This document shows positions 55,380 to 63,541 of a DNA stretch of 64,000 bases, piece after piece. A model generated the notes under the pieces. The model saw nothing but the letters and a program-made list of their open reading frames with translations, was not told the origin of the DNA and searched no databases. Within the stretch, counting starts at the first letter, position 1. Each line of letters starts with the position of its first letter. The DNA is from Bacteroidia bacterium (GTDB taxonomy: Bacteria; Bacteroidota; Bacteroidia; Cytophagales; Cyclobacteriaceae). The position numbers were made by a program, and so were the translations under genes. The DNA lies in the NCBI GenBank assembly GCA_030426345.1, contig JAUHYU010000003.1, forward strand, positions 1-64,000, written 5' to 3'.

Positions 55380-56237
55380 TCATTTATCAGATAAAAAGCT
55401 ATAAAAATCCATGGTCGCGGCAACAACCTTCTCTAAATCTGCCGGGAGGATTTTTCCTTCAAATGGATGCCTGCCGCCAAAAGTGTGATCTGCCCCTGCA
55501 ATAATTTTGATTTGGATCGCTGGGTTCCACGAACCGATTTCCTTAACAGCTGAAACTGGCACTGTAGTATCTGCTGTGCCATGGATGGCAAGCATGGGGT
55601 TTTGCATGTTTTTTACAGATTCCGGCACGTCAAGCCTGTTCTTATTTTCGAGGAAGTTTTCTACCAACTGATAGTCCATGGGCATTTGCTGGTTTGTGCG
55701 ACCATTGTGGATATAGATGGTCTTTTTCTTTTTCCAGTACACAAGTTCATCTTTCGAATACCAATTTTCAAGATCATTGACAGCAGCCCAGGTCACCAAA
55801 CCTTTTACTCTTTTGTCTTCATTGGCTTTTAGGATCACCGACGCACCACCACGACTGTGACCCAATAGATAGAGTTTATTCAAATCCATTTCTGGCTTGG
55901 GAATAGGTGGATACTCTGAAAAAACGGTGTCGATCAGTAACCCTGTATCATCGAGCTCAATGGAGAAATTGTTCTGTGAAAAGGCCTCTAAATCCATGAA
56001 TTCCATTGGGTTTTCAGTGCCAATACCGTTGTGAGAAAAGTTCATCTTGATAAATACAAACCCTGCTTCGGCAAAAATCTCAGCTATCCTGTCAAAAGGC
56101 CCCCAATCCTTAAAGCCCTTAAATCCATGGTTAAAAATGATGACCGGCTTTGCTTTTCCATTTTTCTTGAAATGAGCATCGGCCATAAATTGTTTGTCAT
56201 GATGCTGAGAAGTTAGAGAGATGTCAATTTTGTGCAT
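55380..56237 (-). CDS. alpha/beta hydrolase (dienelactone-hydrolase/peptidase-S9-like)
   Basis: A 285-residue cytoplasmic protein. Features: IIFNHGFKGFKDWGPF with the oxyanion HGF, nucleophile Ser in LLGHSRGGAS, the acid residue region AIHGTADTTVPV, and His in AGADHTFGG. The family fits esterases that act on small or acyl substrates; specificity unknown. No signal peptide is seen. Three copies of the dispersed CATGGATTT word lie in or at the end of this gene (about 55389-55411, 55979-56003, 56106-56130), the densest cluster in any coding sequence here. Confidence 0.88.
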   Translation of the reverse strand: MHKIDISLTSQHHDKQFMADAHFKKNGKAKPVIIFNHGFKGFKDWGPFDRIAEIFAEAGFVFIKMNFSHNGIGTENPMEFMDLEAFSQNNFSIELDDTGLLIDTVFSEYPPIPKPEMDLNKLYLLGHSRGGASVILKANEDKRVKGLVTWAAVNDLENWYSKDELVYWKKKKTIYIHNGRTNQQMPMDYQLVENFLENKNRLDVPESVKNMQNPMLAIHGTADTTVPVSAVKEIGSWNPAIQIKIIAGADHTFGGRHPFEGKILPADLEKVVAATMDFYSFLSDK

Positions 56238-56364
56238 TGGTTTATTCTTTATGTAATTATTTTTTTGACGGATATTTGATTTTCAATTCCATGAAGTTTT
56301 TTGTTGAAATTGTGTGGTTCCTATCATCTTTAATGCTAATAATACAACTAATGAATCCAGAAGC

Positions 56365-56395
56365 TTTGCTTCTGTAAAAATTGATATTATACTTG
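56365..56395 (+). promoter_or_regulatory. promoter of the polyprenyl diphosphate synthase gene
   Basis: TTTG (56365-56368), 19 bases, then TATACTTG (56388-56395). This fits the Bacteroidota TTTG-N19-TAnnTTTG promoter with one mismatch. The start codon at 56411 follows the predicted start site by about 10 bases. Confidence 0.6.
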
Positions 56396-56410
56396 TATCA
56401 CAATTTTTTT

Positions 56411-57385
56411 ATGTCACTGAATCTTAAAGAAATACAAGCCCCTGTTGCTCAGGAAATGATGGAATTTGAAAAAAAGTTCCGAGAATCCATGAAGAGCAAA
56501 GTCCTCCTTCTGGACAAAATTATGACTTATATCGTAAAGCGCAAGGGAAAGCAGATGCGTCCGATGTTTGTATTTCTCTCCGCAGGAATTGCCGGAAATA
56601 TCAACGAATCGACGCACCGAGGTGCCGCACTGATCGAATTGTTGCACACGGCTACCCTCGTGCATGACGATGTAGTAGATGATGCCCACTATCGGCGTGG
56701 TTTTTTTTCTATCAATGCACTTTGGAAAAATAAGATTGCCGTGCTGGTGGGGGATTATTTGCTTTCAAGAGGCTTGTTGCTTTCGATTGACTACGGAGAT
56801 CATAATTTGCTCAAGATCGTTTCTAATGCGGTTCGAGAAATGAGTGAAGGCGAACTTTTGCAAATGGAAAAAGCAAGACGGTTGGATATTAACGAAGAAG
56901 TTTATTACGATATCATTCGTCAGAAAACCGCCTCGCTGATAGCCTCGTGTTGTGCTGTGGGTGCATGTTCGTCCGGGGCAGATGCAGATACCATCGAAAA
57001 GATGCGCTTGTTTGGCGAAAAAGTTGGGATGGCATTTCAGATCAAAGATGACTTGTTCGATTTTGGTACTGCCGAGATTGGCAAGCCGCTTGGGATTGAC
57101 ATCAAAGAAAAAAAGATGACATTGCCATTGATCTATGCACTTCGCAATGCCCCGTTTCTTGAAAAGAAAAAAGTGATTTTTAAGATCAAAAACCAAAGCC
57201 ATAAAGCCAAAAAAGTCCAAGAGGTTATTGAGTTTGTGAAAAGTTCAGGTGGGATAGAATATGCTCAAGAAATAATGGAAAAATATTATGAGGAGGCACT
57301 TGAGTTGCTGCAATCTTTTCAAGACTCAATGTTCAAAAACTCCCTGCAAAATCTCGTCCAGTTTACTATAAAACGGGATAAATAA
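56411..57385 (+). CDS. polyprenyl diphosphate synthase
   Basis: 324 residues from the ATG at 56411 (MSLNLKEIQAP); a longer frame from 56381 would begin upstream of the predicted transcription start. Trans-prenyltransferase motifs: GKQMRPMFVFLSAG, first aspartate-rich LVHDDVVDDAHYRRG, GDYLLSRG, EGELLQMEKA and second aspartate-rich IKDDLFDF, then KPLGIDIKEKKMTLPLIYA. It condenses isopentenyl diphosphate to an octaprenyl-length allylic product for menaquinone side chains (IspB-type); chain length cannot be read with certainty. It acts in the cytoplasm and is transcribed from its own promoter. Confidence 0.94.
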   Translation: MSLNLKEIQAPVAQEMMEFEKKFRESMKSKVLLLDKIMTYIVKRKGKQMRPMFVFLSAGIAGNINESTHRGAALIELLHTATLVHDDVVDDAHYRRGFFSINALWKNKIAVLVGDYLLSRGLLLSIDYGDHNLLKIVSNAVREMSEGELLQMEKARRLDINEEVYYDIIRQKTASLIASCCAVGACSSGADADTIEKMRLFGEKVGMAFQIKDDLFDFGTAEIGKPLGIDIKEKKMTLPLIYALRNAPFLEKKKVIFKIKNQSHKAKKVQEVIEFVKSSGGIEYAQEIMEKYYEEALELLQSFQDSMFKNSLQNLVQFTIKRDK

Positions 57386-57498
57386 GTTAAACCTTCAGGT
57401 TTCTTGGCAGGAATCCTTTTCCGCTTTTTTTTGGTTTATCATTCCTTAATTTATTTCATTGCAATGAAAATCAGAATTCACCAATATTCTTCCTAATT

Positions 57499-59637
57499 AT
57501 GAAATTCGCATATTTCGCATTTGCAATGATACTGGCCTCTTTCGGGAAACCGACAGACAAAACCGAGCAAGAAAATCCCAACTGGCAAAATACCCATGCC
57601 GGTATTTGGAAAGCAACCATCGGACAACCCGGCGAAGTCAATCTATTGAATGTAGCGGGGATTCAACCAAAAGCAGAAGCACTGGAAAAATTGGGAGTGA
57701 CAAACTTTCCGCTTGACCAACAAGAAATCAAAGCTGAGGTACGTGGAGGGAAAACTTACCTTCAATTACCTCTCGACAGAGGAGAACTGATTTATGGGCT
57801 TGGCCTCAATTTTAAAAATGTACATCAGCGCGGGAAAATTTATAGGCTTCATGTAGATCACTATGGAGGTCGCGACAATGGCCGTACACATGCGCCTGTG
57901 CCGTTTTATGTTTCTTCCAAAGGCTATGGGGTATTGATCAATGCAGCTAAGTATATCGATGTTTATGTTGGAACAGGAGTAAGGAAAGACAGCAAAACCC
58001 CAGCTAATCCACAAGACAGAAATACGGATAAAAGTTGGTCGGCGGCTCCGTATTCCGACATCGTAGAAGTGGTAATCCCTGAAGAAGGCGTAGAAGTTAT
58101 CATGTTTTCCGGAGCAAATGTGCAGCAAGTCGTACAGCGCTATAATCTATATTGCGGAGGAGGATATCTCCCACCAAAATGGGGGCTTGGTTTTTGGCAG
58201 CGCACCCCTACATTATATTCTGATGCCGACGTAGAAAGGGAAGTTGACGAGTTTAAAACCCATAATTTTCCATTGGATGTGATCGGACTGGAGCCGGGAT
58301 GGCAATCAAAATCCTATCCCTGTACTTTTGAGTGGGATGAAGGTAGATACCCCAATCCAGGTAAATTTATCGGTCAAATGAAAGATAAAGGAGTAAGAAC
58401 CAACCTCTGGCTCAATCCATATGTGTCGCCTGAGGGATCCCTTTATAAAAAAATTGAACCCTACACCGGAACGCATACCGTCTGGAATGGTATCGTGCCG
58501 GATTTTATGACAAAAAAGGGTTCAGAAACCATGGGCACGCATTTCAATCGGGAGTTGCTGGATGTAGGAGTGAGTGGGTTCAAGATTGATGAAGTTGATG
58601 GCTTTGATCAATGGGTTTGGCCGGATAATGCCAGTTTTCCATCAGGATTGGATGGAGAGACCATGCGCCAGGTTTATGGACTTTTGGTACAAAAATGGAG
58701 CGCAGCTCTCTATAAGGCACGAAATGAGCGCACTTATGGATTGGTTCGGGCTTCCAATGCAGGAGCGTCATCTTTTCCTTACGTGATTTATAATGATTAT
58801 TACAAGCATGAAGATTTCATCACTGCACTGATCAATAGCAGCTTTACAGGTACTTTGTGGACGCCAGAGGTCAGGAAAAGTGGCACCGAAGAAGAATGGC
58901 TTCGACGCATGCAAACGGTGTGTTTCTCTCCCATGGCCATGATCAATGCTTGGGCAGACGGCACGAAGCCATGGTCGTTTCCAGAAGTATATGCTCAATG
59001 TCAGGAGGTAGCTTTTTTGCGCATGCGATTGTTGCCATACATTTATTCCACGTTTGCCAAATATTATTTTGAGGGTATTCCGCCTTTTAGGGCCATGGTG
59101 ATGGAAGAAGGATTTCTTGATCCGGGAGAGGAGGCAGCAACCGATTTGAGTTCTGATAAAAACCCTTACGCAATCGCTGTGAAAAAGGAGATCAAAGACC
59201 AGTACATGATGGGCGAATCCATTTTAGTGGCTCCTTTGTTTCTTGGCCAGCAAAAGCGCCAGGTTGTATTGCCGGAAGGTAATTGGTATGATTTTTATTC
59301 CGGAGAATTTGTGGGTAATGGAGAAGTAATTGAGATAGAACCAGGATTGGACAAAATACCACTTTTTGTAAAAGATGGGGCGATCATTCCTATGATGGAA
59401 TCCATAAGACAAACTTCTGAATGGAAAGAAAATATGGCTTTGGAAGCAAGGGTCTATGGGGAGATAGATGGAAAGTTTGAACTTTACGATGATGATGGAG
59501 AAACTTTTGATTATCAAACAGGGAAGTATTCTATCAAAGAATTGTCAGCGAAAGAAGGAAAGGGCCGTGTGAAAAATGTAAAAGGAAACGGACCATGGTC
59601 ATATGGGGAAGTTTCATGGAGCTTCATGACCAAATAA
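57499..59637 (+). CDS. glycoside hydrolase family 31 (alpha-glucosidase/alpha-xylosidase type)
   Basis: 712 residues with an N-terminal hydrophobic leader (YFAFAMILASFGKP), probably exported. N-terminal beta domain (~60-220) with ELIYGLGLNFKN; TIM barrel with PPKWGLGFWQRTPT, DVIGLEPGWQ and the nucleophile Asp in VSGFKIDEVDGFD. A later region GLVRASNAGASSFPYV plus YNDYYKHED holds the acid/base area. C-terminal beta domains with SILVAPLFLG, VVLPEGNWYDFYSGEF and ELYDDDGETFDYQTG are typical of GH31. The substrate is unassigned. The neighbour 48 bases downstream is a secreted protein of unknown family likely to work with it. Confidence 0.93.
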   Translation: MKFAYFAFAMILASFGKPTDKTEQENPNWQNTHAGIWKATIGQPGEVNLLNVAGIQPKAEALEKLGVTNFPLDQQEIKAEVRGGKTYLQLPLDRGELIYGLGLNFKNVHQRGKIYRLHVDHYGGRDNGRTHAPVPFYVSSKGYGVLINAAKYIDVYVGTGVRKDSKTPANPQDRNTDKSWSAAPYSDIVEVVIPEEGVEVIMFSGANVQQVVQRYNLYCGGGYLPPKWGLGFWQRTPTLYSDADVEREVDEFKTHNFPLDVIGLEPGWQSKSYPCTFEWDEGRYPNPGKFIGQMKDKGVRTNLWLNPYVSPEGSLYKKIEPYTGTHTVWNGIVPDFMTKKGSETMGTHFNRELLDVGVSGFKIDEVDGFDQWVWPDNASFPSGLDGETMRQVYGLLVQKWSAALYKARNERTYGLVRASNAGASSFPYVIYNDYYKHEDFITALINSSFTGTLWTPEVRKSGTEEEWLRRMQTVCFSPMAMINAWADGTKPWSFPEVYAQCQEVAFLRMRLLPYIYSTFAKYYFEGIPPFRAMVMEEGFLDPGEEAATDLSSDKNPYAIAVKKEIKDQYMMGESILVAPLFLGQQKRQVVLPEGNWYDFYSGEFVGNGEVIEIEPGLDKIPLFVKDGAIIPMMESIRQTSEWKENMALEARVYGEIDGKFELYDDDGETFDYQTGKYSIKELSAKEGKGRVKNVKGNGPWSYGEVSWSFMTK

Positions 59638-59685
59638 AACCGTTTTTCTGCCGTTTGAAGGAGTAAGTACTTAAAAAATTAGGTA

Positions 59686-61734
59686 ATGAAGATATTGAAA
59701 ATATGCTGTTGTTTGTGCCTTGTTCTTTTTGCTGTTTCTACGGAAGTTATGGCTCAAAAGCTGAATATTCAAAATAAGGGAATGGCTTTTCAGGTATCTG
59801 TGGACGCAGAGGGTGGGGCATCGATTCAAATGCCGGAAGAGGGACTTTGGTCTATAGCTACGGAATGGAAAGATGATTGGCCGGCAGGATGGAAACATGC
59901 ACAGGCTCGTAGGATAGACATATCCGGAGATTGGAAAATCCTTACGGGAACCATGAGACTTCCTGAAGGAGAATGGCACTTTCGGGATGCTTATCTTCAG
60001 GAAGACGGACGCGTAAAGTGTGTGCGAAGATTTGAGTGGAAAGGAGAGAAGACCTTGGACAAGGTTACGCTTTCTGTAAGGTGGAAGATAAAGGCGAAAG
60101 ATGTACAGGCATTTTTGCCGGGGATATTATACTATGGCAATCCGTCAGGAGAAAAAAATGGAGCCAATAAAGTGCCTGTTTTCCATGGAAACCCTGGAGA
60201 AGCCGCTATTTTCGAAGAGCATCGTTATCCTATGCCTTTTGCCGCATTGGAGTGGAAAGGTGATTTTAAGTATCTTGGAGCTGCATTGCATACACTTCCC
60301 AGCCCTGTGACAGGAGGAAACAAAGCAGATCAGTGGTGGTCGCTCGGTGTACAGACCAACGCCAATGATACAGAACTCACTTTGCTTTCTGGTCCAATCA
60401 CATACAACGGTAAAAAGAGCGTTGCCAAAGCACTTCAGTCGTCATCATTGCCTTACGGAGAAACATACTTGTCGGTGCAGCCAGGCACCGTGATTGAGAA
60501 GACGTTTTATCTGGAAACATTTCAAACTAATAGAAAGGGGACAGCTTTTCAGCGGCCGTTGTACACATCGATTGATATTTTCAAGCCGTTTTATACCGAT
60601 GATTTACCGACATACGACGAGATTGTCGAATCCAAGTATAAGTTTGCCAAGTCGAGATGGATTGAAGGGGACAATTATGCAGGGTTCAATATGTATCCGG
60701 AATTTAAGAAACAGCAAATTGTTTTGGGCTGGGCTGGCCAAGCAGAGGCACCTGCATATGCCTTGCAAGTTTTGGCGGATAAGCTAGGGGATGTTCGGGC
60801 GTGGAATATGGCACAAAGATCCATGGATCATATTTGTACTTCACCCATTGGGGAAAATGGATTTCCTGTTCGCTATGATGTCGCGACCAACAAATGGGAA
60901 AGCCCGGATCCTGTTTCGGAAGGACAGGCGATGAACAGTATTGCGCTAGCGATTAAAGTAGGGCGCCAAAATCAAATGATAAATGTGGGTAAGTGGGAGC
61001 AATTCCTCAAAAAAGCGTGTGATATCCATGCAAGAAGGCTGCTGTCCAGTTCTTGGAATCCACGCAATACGGCAGAAGCATTTTATATATCACCGCTCCT
61101 AATCGCATCCGATTTATTCAATAACACAACCTATAAAACTGCCGCGCTTAAGGCTACGAATTATTATGCCATCCGTCATATAGATATGAGGGAGCCTTAT
61201 TGGGGAGGAACCCTGGACGCTACCTGCGAAGATAAAGAAGGAGCATGGGGAGCCTTTCAGGGATTTCTCGCAGCGTATGAATATACCAAAGAACCAAAAT
61301 ATCTCAAATGGGCACAACATGCAGGAGATGTAACCCTGAGTTATACCGTGGTGTGGGATATTCCTTTGCCTGCCGGCAGGATGGCAGATCACAATTTTAA
61401 AACTCGTGGCTGGACGGGAGTTTCTCCTCAAAATCAACACCTTGATGTTTATGGCGTCTTGATTGCTCCTGCATTTTATAAACTGGGTCAACTAACAAAG
61501 AATGAAGATTTGATGCGGCTTTCTAAAGTAATGTATCGAAGTTGTGGGCAAATGATCGATCCCTATGGGGCACAGGGCGAGCAACTACAAGAGACCAATT
61601 ATACGCAAGTGGGAACAGATCACGACGTGATGCGGCTTCGGGGAGGATATTCAGAAAGCTGGACGGTATTCTGGATTACTGCACACTTTCTACATGCCGC
61701 AGCCACGTTTGAAGAGATGGGCGTGGAGTGGTGA
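59686..61734 (+). CDS. secreted 682-residue protein, beta-domain plus alpha/alpha-barrel; candidate unclassified carbohydrate-active enzyme
   Basis: A Cys-containing signal peptide (ICCCLCLVLFAVSTEVMAQ) precedes a ~300-residue beta-rich N-domain (WSIATEWKDDWPAGWKHAQ, YCLPGIL-type strands). A C-terminal region (~330-682) of paired helices follows: FPVRYDVATNKWES, SEGQAMNSIALAIKVG, YWGGTLDATCEDKEGAWGAFQGFLA and SESWTVFWITAHFLHA, reminiscent of (alpha/alpha)6 glycosidases and lyases. I do not recognise a CAZy family. It is 48 bases after the GH31 gene and probably in the same operon, so a role in the same glycan's breakdown is likely. Confidence 0.78.
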   Translation: MKILKICCCLCLVLFAVSTEVMAQKLNIQNKGMAFQVSVDAEGGASIQMPEEGLWSIATEWKDDWPAGWKHAQARRIDISGDWKILTGTMRLPEGEWHFRDAYLQEDGRVKCVRRFEWKGEKTLDKVTLSVRWKIKAKDVQAFLPGILYYGNPSGEKNGANKVPVFHGNPGEAAIFEEHRYPMPFAALEWKGDFKYLGAALHTLPSPVTGGNKADQWWSLGVQTNANDTELTLLSGPITYNGKKSVAKALQSSSLPYGETYLSVQPGTVIEKTFYLETFQTNRKGTAFQRPLYTSIDIFKPFYTDDLPTYDEIVESKYKFAKSRWIEGDNYAGFNMYPEFKKQQIVLGWAGQAEAPAYALQVLADKLGDVRAWNMAQRSMDHICTSPIGENGFPVRYDVATNKWESPDPVSEGQAMNSIALAIKVGRQNQMINVGKWEQFLKKACDIHARRLLSSSWNPRNTAEAFYISPLLIASDLFNNTTYKTAALKATNYYAIRHIDMREPYWGGTLDATCEDKEGAWGAFQGFLAAYEYTKEPKYLKWAQHAGDVTLSYTVVWDIPLPAGRMADHNFKTRGWTGVSPQNQHLDVYGVLIAPAFYKLGQLTKNEDLMRLSKVMYRSCGQMIDPYGAQGEQLQETNYTQVGTDHDVMRLRGGYSESWTVFWITAHFLHAAATFEEMGVEW

Positions 61735-61760
61735 TTTTGAGTGGAACCCAGACTGAGAAA

Positions 61761-62348
61761 ATGATAGTGAATAAAAGGAAATATTTTGTTTTTATAGGGC
61801 TTTTGCTGGCATTCAGCAACACCTTTGCTTGTGAGTGCTTTCCAATTGACAGCTTGTCAGCAGAAAATATATTGAAGGATTATGAATTTGCCATAATTGG
61901 TTCAGCTATAAAAAATATCAATTACAGCCCCGAAATCAATGAGATGTGGGATAGTTCTAAACAAGGTTACGAAGTTGTAATCGTAGTTGACTCTGTTATT
62001 AAGGGCGATTTATCTTCAAAAGAAATTGTGATCAATCAATTTTCCAATGGTAATTGCAGCCAGATATTTGAATTTGGGAAGCCATATTTGATTCTTGGAA
62101 ACCGACTAAGTACATTCATAAATAGAACTCCGGATCTGCTTGAACCGGAAGACGGGGAAATCCTGGTTGAATATCCACCTCCACCCCCTAACTCGATTCA
62201 AAATTCTACGATGTACTGTTTCAATAACGATCAGGAGGAAATTGACTATTGGAATGAACTGGCTTCGGAATATTTGGTCCTTTATACTTCCCAGTGTGTT
62301 TCTTTTGAGACCAGCCGCCGCTACGCAAGTTATTTTCTAAAAAAATAA
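61761..62348 (+). CDS. secreted CxC-type protein, weakly TIMP/netrin-domain-like
   Basis: 195 residues from the ATG at 61761 (MIVNKRKYFVFIG), which gives a signal peptide ending NTFA. Mature start is CECFPIDSLSAENILKDYEF: an N-terminal Cys-x-Cys right at the cleavage site, as in TIMP/NTR-fold proteins (CxC, then a VVxG- or IIGSA-type strand). Later Cys residues (NGNCSQ, MYCFNN, SQCVSF) allow disulfides. Its function is unknown. An in-frame start at 61728 would overlap the previous gene and is not favoured. Confidence 0.7.
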   Translation: MIVNKRKYFVFIGLLLAFSNTFACECFPIDSLSAENILKDYEFAIIGSAIKNINYSPEINEMWDSSKQGYEVVIVVDSVIKGDLSSKEIVINQFSNGNCSQIFEFGKPYLILGNRLSTFINRTPDLLEPEDGEILVEYPPPPPNSIQNSTMYCFNNDQEEIDYWNELASEYLVLYTSQCVSFETSRRYASYFLKK

Positions 62349-62382
62349 ATGGGACTTTGATCTTGAATTGGCCAAATCAATT

Positions 62383-62405
62383 CATGGATTTTGATGCCTT
62401 TTTGG
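62383..62405 (+). repeat. intergenic copy of the dispersed word
   Basis: CATGGATTTTGATGCC followed by a T run, lying between the stop codons of two converging genes (62348 and 62406), where it may take part in termination. Confidence 0.6.
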
Positions 62406-62963
62406 CTATTGTTTCCACTTAATGTTGCACCCGATGCTGGGGGTTTGATTTTCTGATACAGGCTCATCTGCCAGAACAGCATCCATTGCAGCACGCAATT
62501 CCTTTCCGGTAACGGGAAGATCGTTTTTAGGTCGACTGGCATCCAGTTGCCCGCGATAGACACATTGCAGGTTTTCGTCAAACAGAAACAAATCGGGCGT
62601 ACAGGCGGCATTGTAGGCTTTGGCGACCTCCTGAGTTTCGTCATATAGATATGGAAATGGATAGCCAACCTTTTCAGCATGGACTTTCATCTCTTCTGGG
62701 CCATCCTGAGGGTAGTTCACTGCATCGTTGGAACTGATGGCAATGAAAGAAATTCCCTTGGGTTGATAGGCTTTTGCGATGCGGATCAATTCATCATTGA
62801 TATGGATGACATACGGACAATGATTACAGATAAACATGACCAAAGTGGCTTTTTCGCCTTGTAAATCTCCAAGGGAAAGTTCCTTTCCAGAAACGGTATC
62901 AATAAGCTCAAAGTTCGGAGCCTTTGTGCCGAGTGGCATCATGGTAGATGGTGTCGCAGCCAT
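62406..62963 (-). CDS. thioredoxin-family redoxin (AhpC/TSA-like)
   Basis: A 185-residue cytoplasmic protein. Starts MAATPSTMMPLGTKAPNFEL, then TLVMFICNHCPYVIHI with the CxxC pair (C-N-H-C), GISFIAISSNDAVNYPQDGPEEM, PYLYDETQEVAKAYNA and the C-terminal PSIGCNIKWK, matching a widespread Bacteroidota thioredoxin/peroxiredoxin-like family. The role is presumably thiol-disulfide exchange or peroxide reduction; partner unknown. Confidence 0.92.
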   Translation of the reverse strand: MAATPSTMMPLGTKAPNFELIDTVSGKELSLGDLQGEKATLVMFICNHCPYVIHINDELIRIAKAYQPKGISFIAISSNDAVNYPQDGPEEMKVHAEKVGYPFPYLYDETQEVAKAYNAACTPDLFLFDENLQCVYRGQLDASRPKNDLPVTGKELRAAMDAVLADEPVSENQTPSIGCNIKWKQ

Positions 62964-63036
62964 TTAATTGCAGGTTTAAATAATGCTCAAAACTATGGAA
63001 TAAAGACATCATTTGGAACAATGTTTTTGAATTATC

Positions 63037-63444
63037 CTACTTGACTTTGGTGCGGTACATAAACTTCAATCCTGACCAATCGTCATCTACGGCGCAAACT
63101 TTGACATCGACCAGTCCATTTTTCAAACCAATCTCCCGCACATCATTGCCATTTAGGTCTTTGGGGATTTTGGAAGTTCCTTTTGGCCAGGAGATCCAAA
63201 GCCCGCCTCCTTTTTTTAGTTTCTGTTTTAGCAAGGGGAATTCCGTAGCTAGCTTTTCTTTTTCCTGAGTAAAATAATGAATGAAATTGATGTCGTTAAC
63301 TTCTGAATCATCGACTATTTCAACATCAGTTGGCCACTGATCGATAAGTTCTGCATAGTTGTTGAGAACATTGATGAGGAGGATTTTGTCCCCATCTTTC
63401 ATTCCTAATTTCTTTACCAGTGGATTGGATGAATAGCCAGCCAT
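63037..63444 (-). CDS. DUF3052 family protein
   Basis: A 135-residue cytoplasmic protein: MAGYSSNPLVKKLGMKDGDKILLIN, LLKQKLKKGGGLWISWPKGTSK and LVDVKVCAVDDDWSGLKFMYR match DUF3052. The family is annotated with no assigned function. The GGxLWISWPKG core is well conserved here. Flanked by copies of the dispersed word on both sides (63475, 63518). Not obviously co-transcribed with the redoxin gene 73 bases downstream. Confidence 0.88.
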   Translation of the reverse strand: MAGYSSNPLVKKLGMKDGDKILLINVLNNYAELIDQWPTDVEIVDDSEVNDINFIHYFTQEKEKLATEFPLLKQKLKKGGGLWISWPKGTSKIPKDLNGNDVREIGLKNGLVDVKVCAVDDDWSGLKFMYRTKVK

Positions 63445-63474
63445 TTTTCTTTGTGGGTTTATCTTGAATGTTTC

Positions 63475-63541
63475 ATGGGTTTTAGATGCTTTTGACGGGT
63501 ATAAACCCTCTATTATCCATGGGTTTCCAATGCTTTTTCTA
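63475..63541 (+). repeat. two tandem copies of the dispersed word
   Basis: CATGGGTTTTAGATGC plus T run (63475) and CATGGGTTTCCAATGC plus T run (63520), 45 bases apart, both in the same orientation. The first lies between genes and the second overlaps the end of the metalloprotease gene. Confidence 0.55.
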
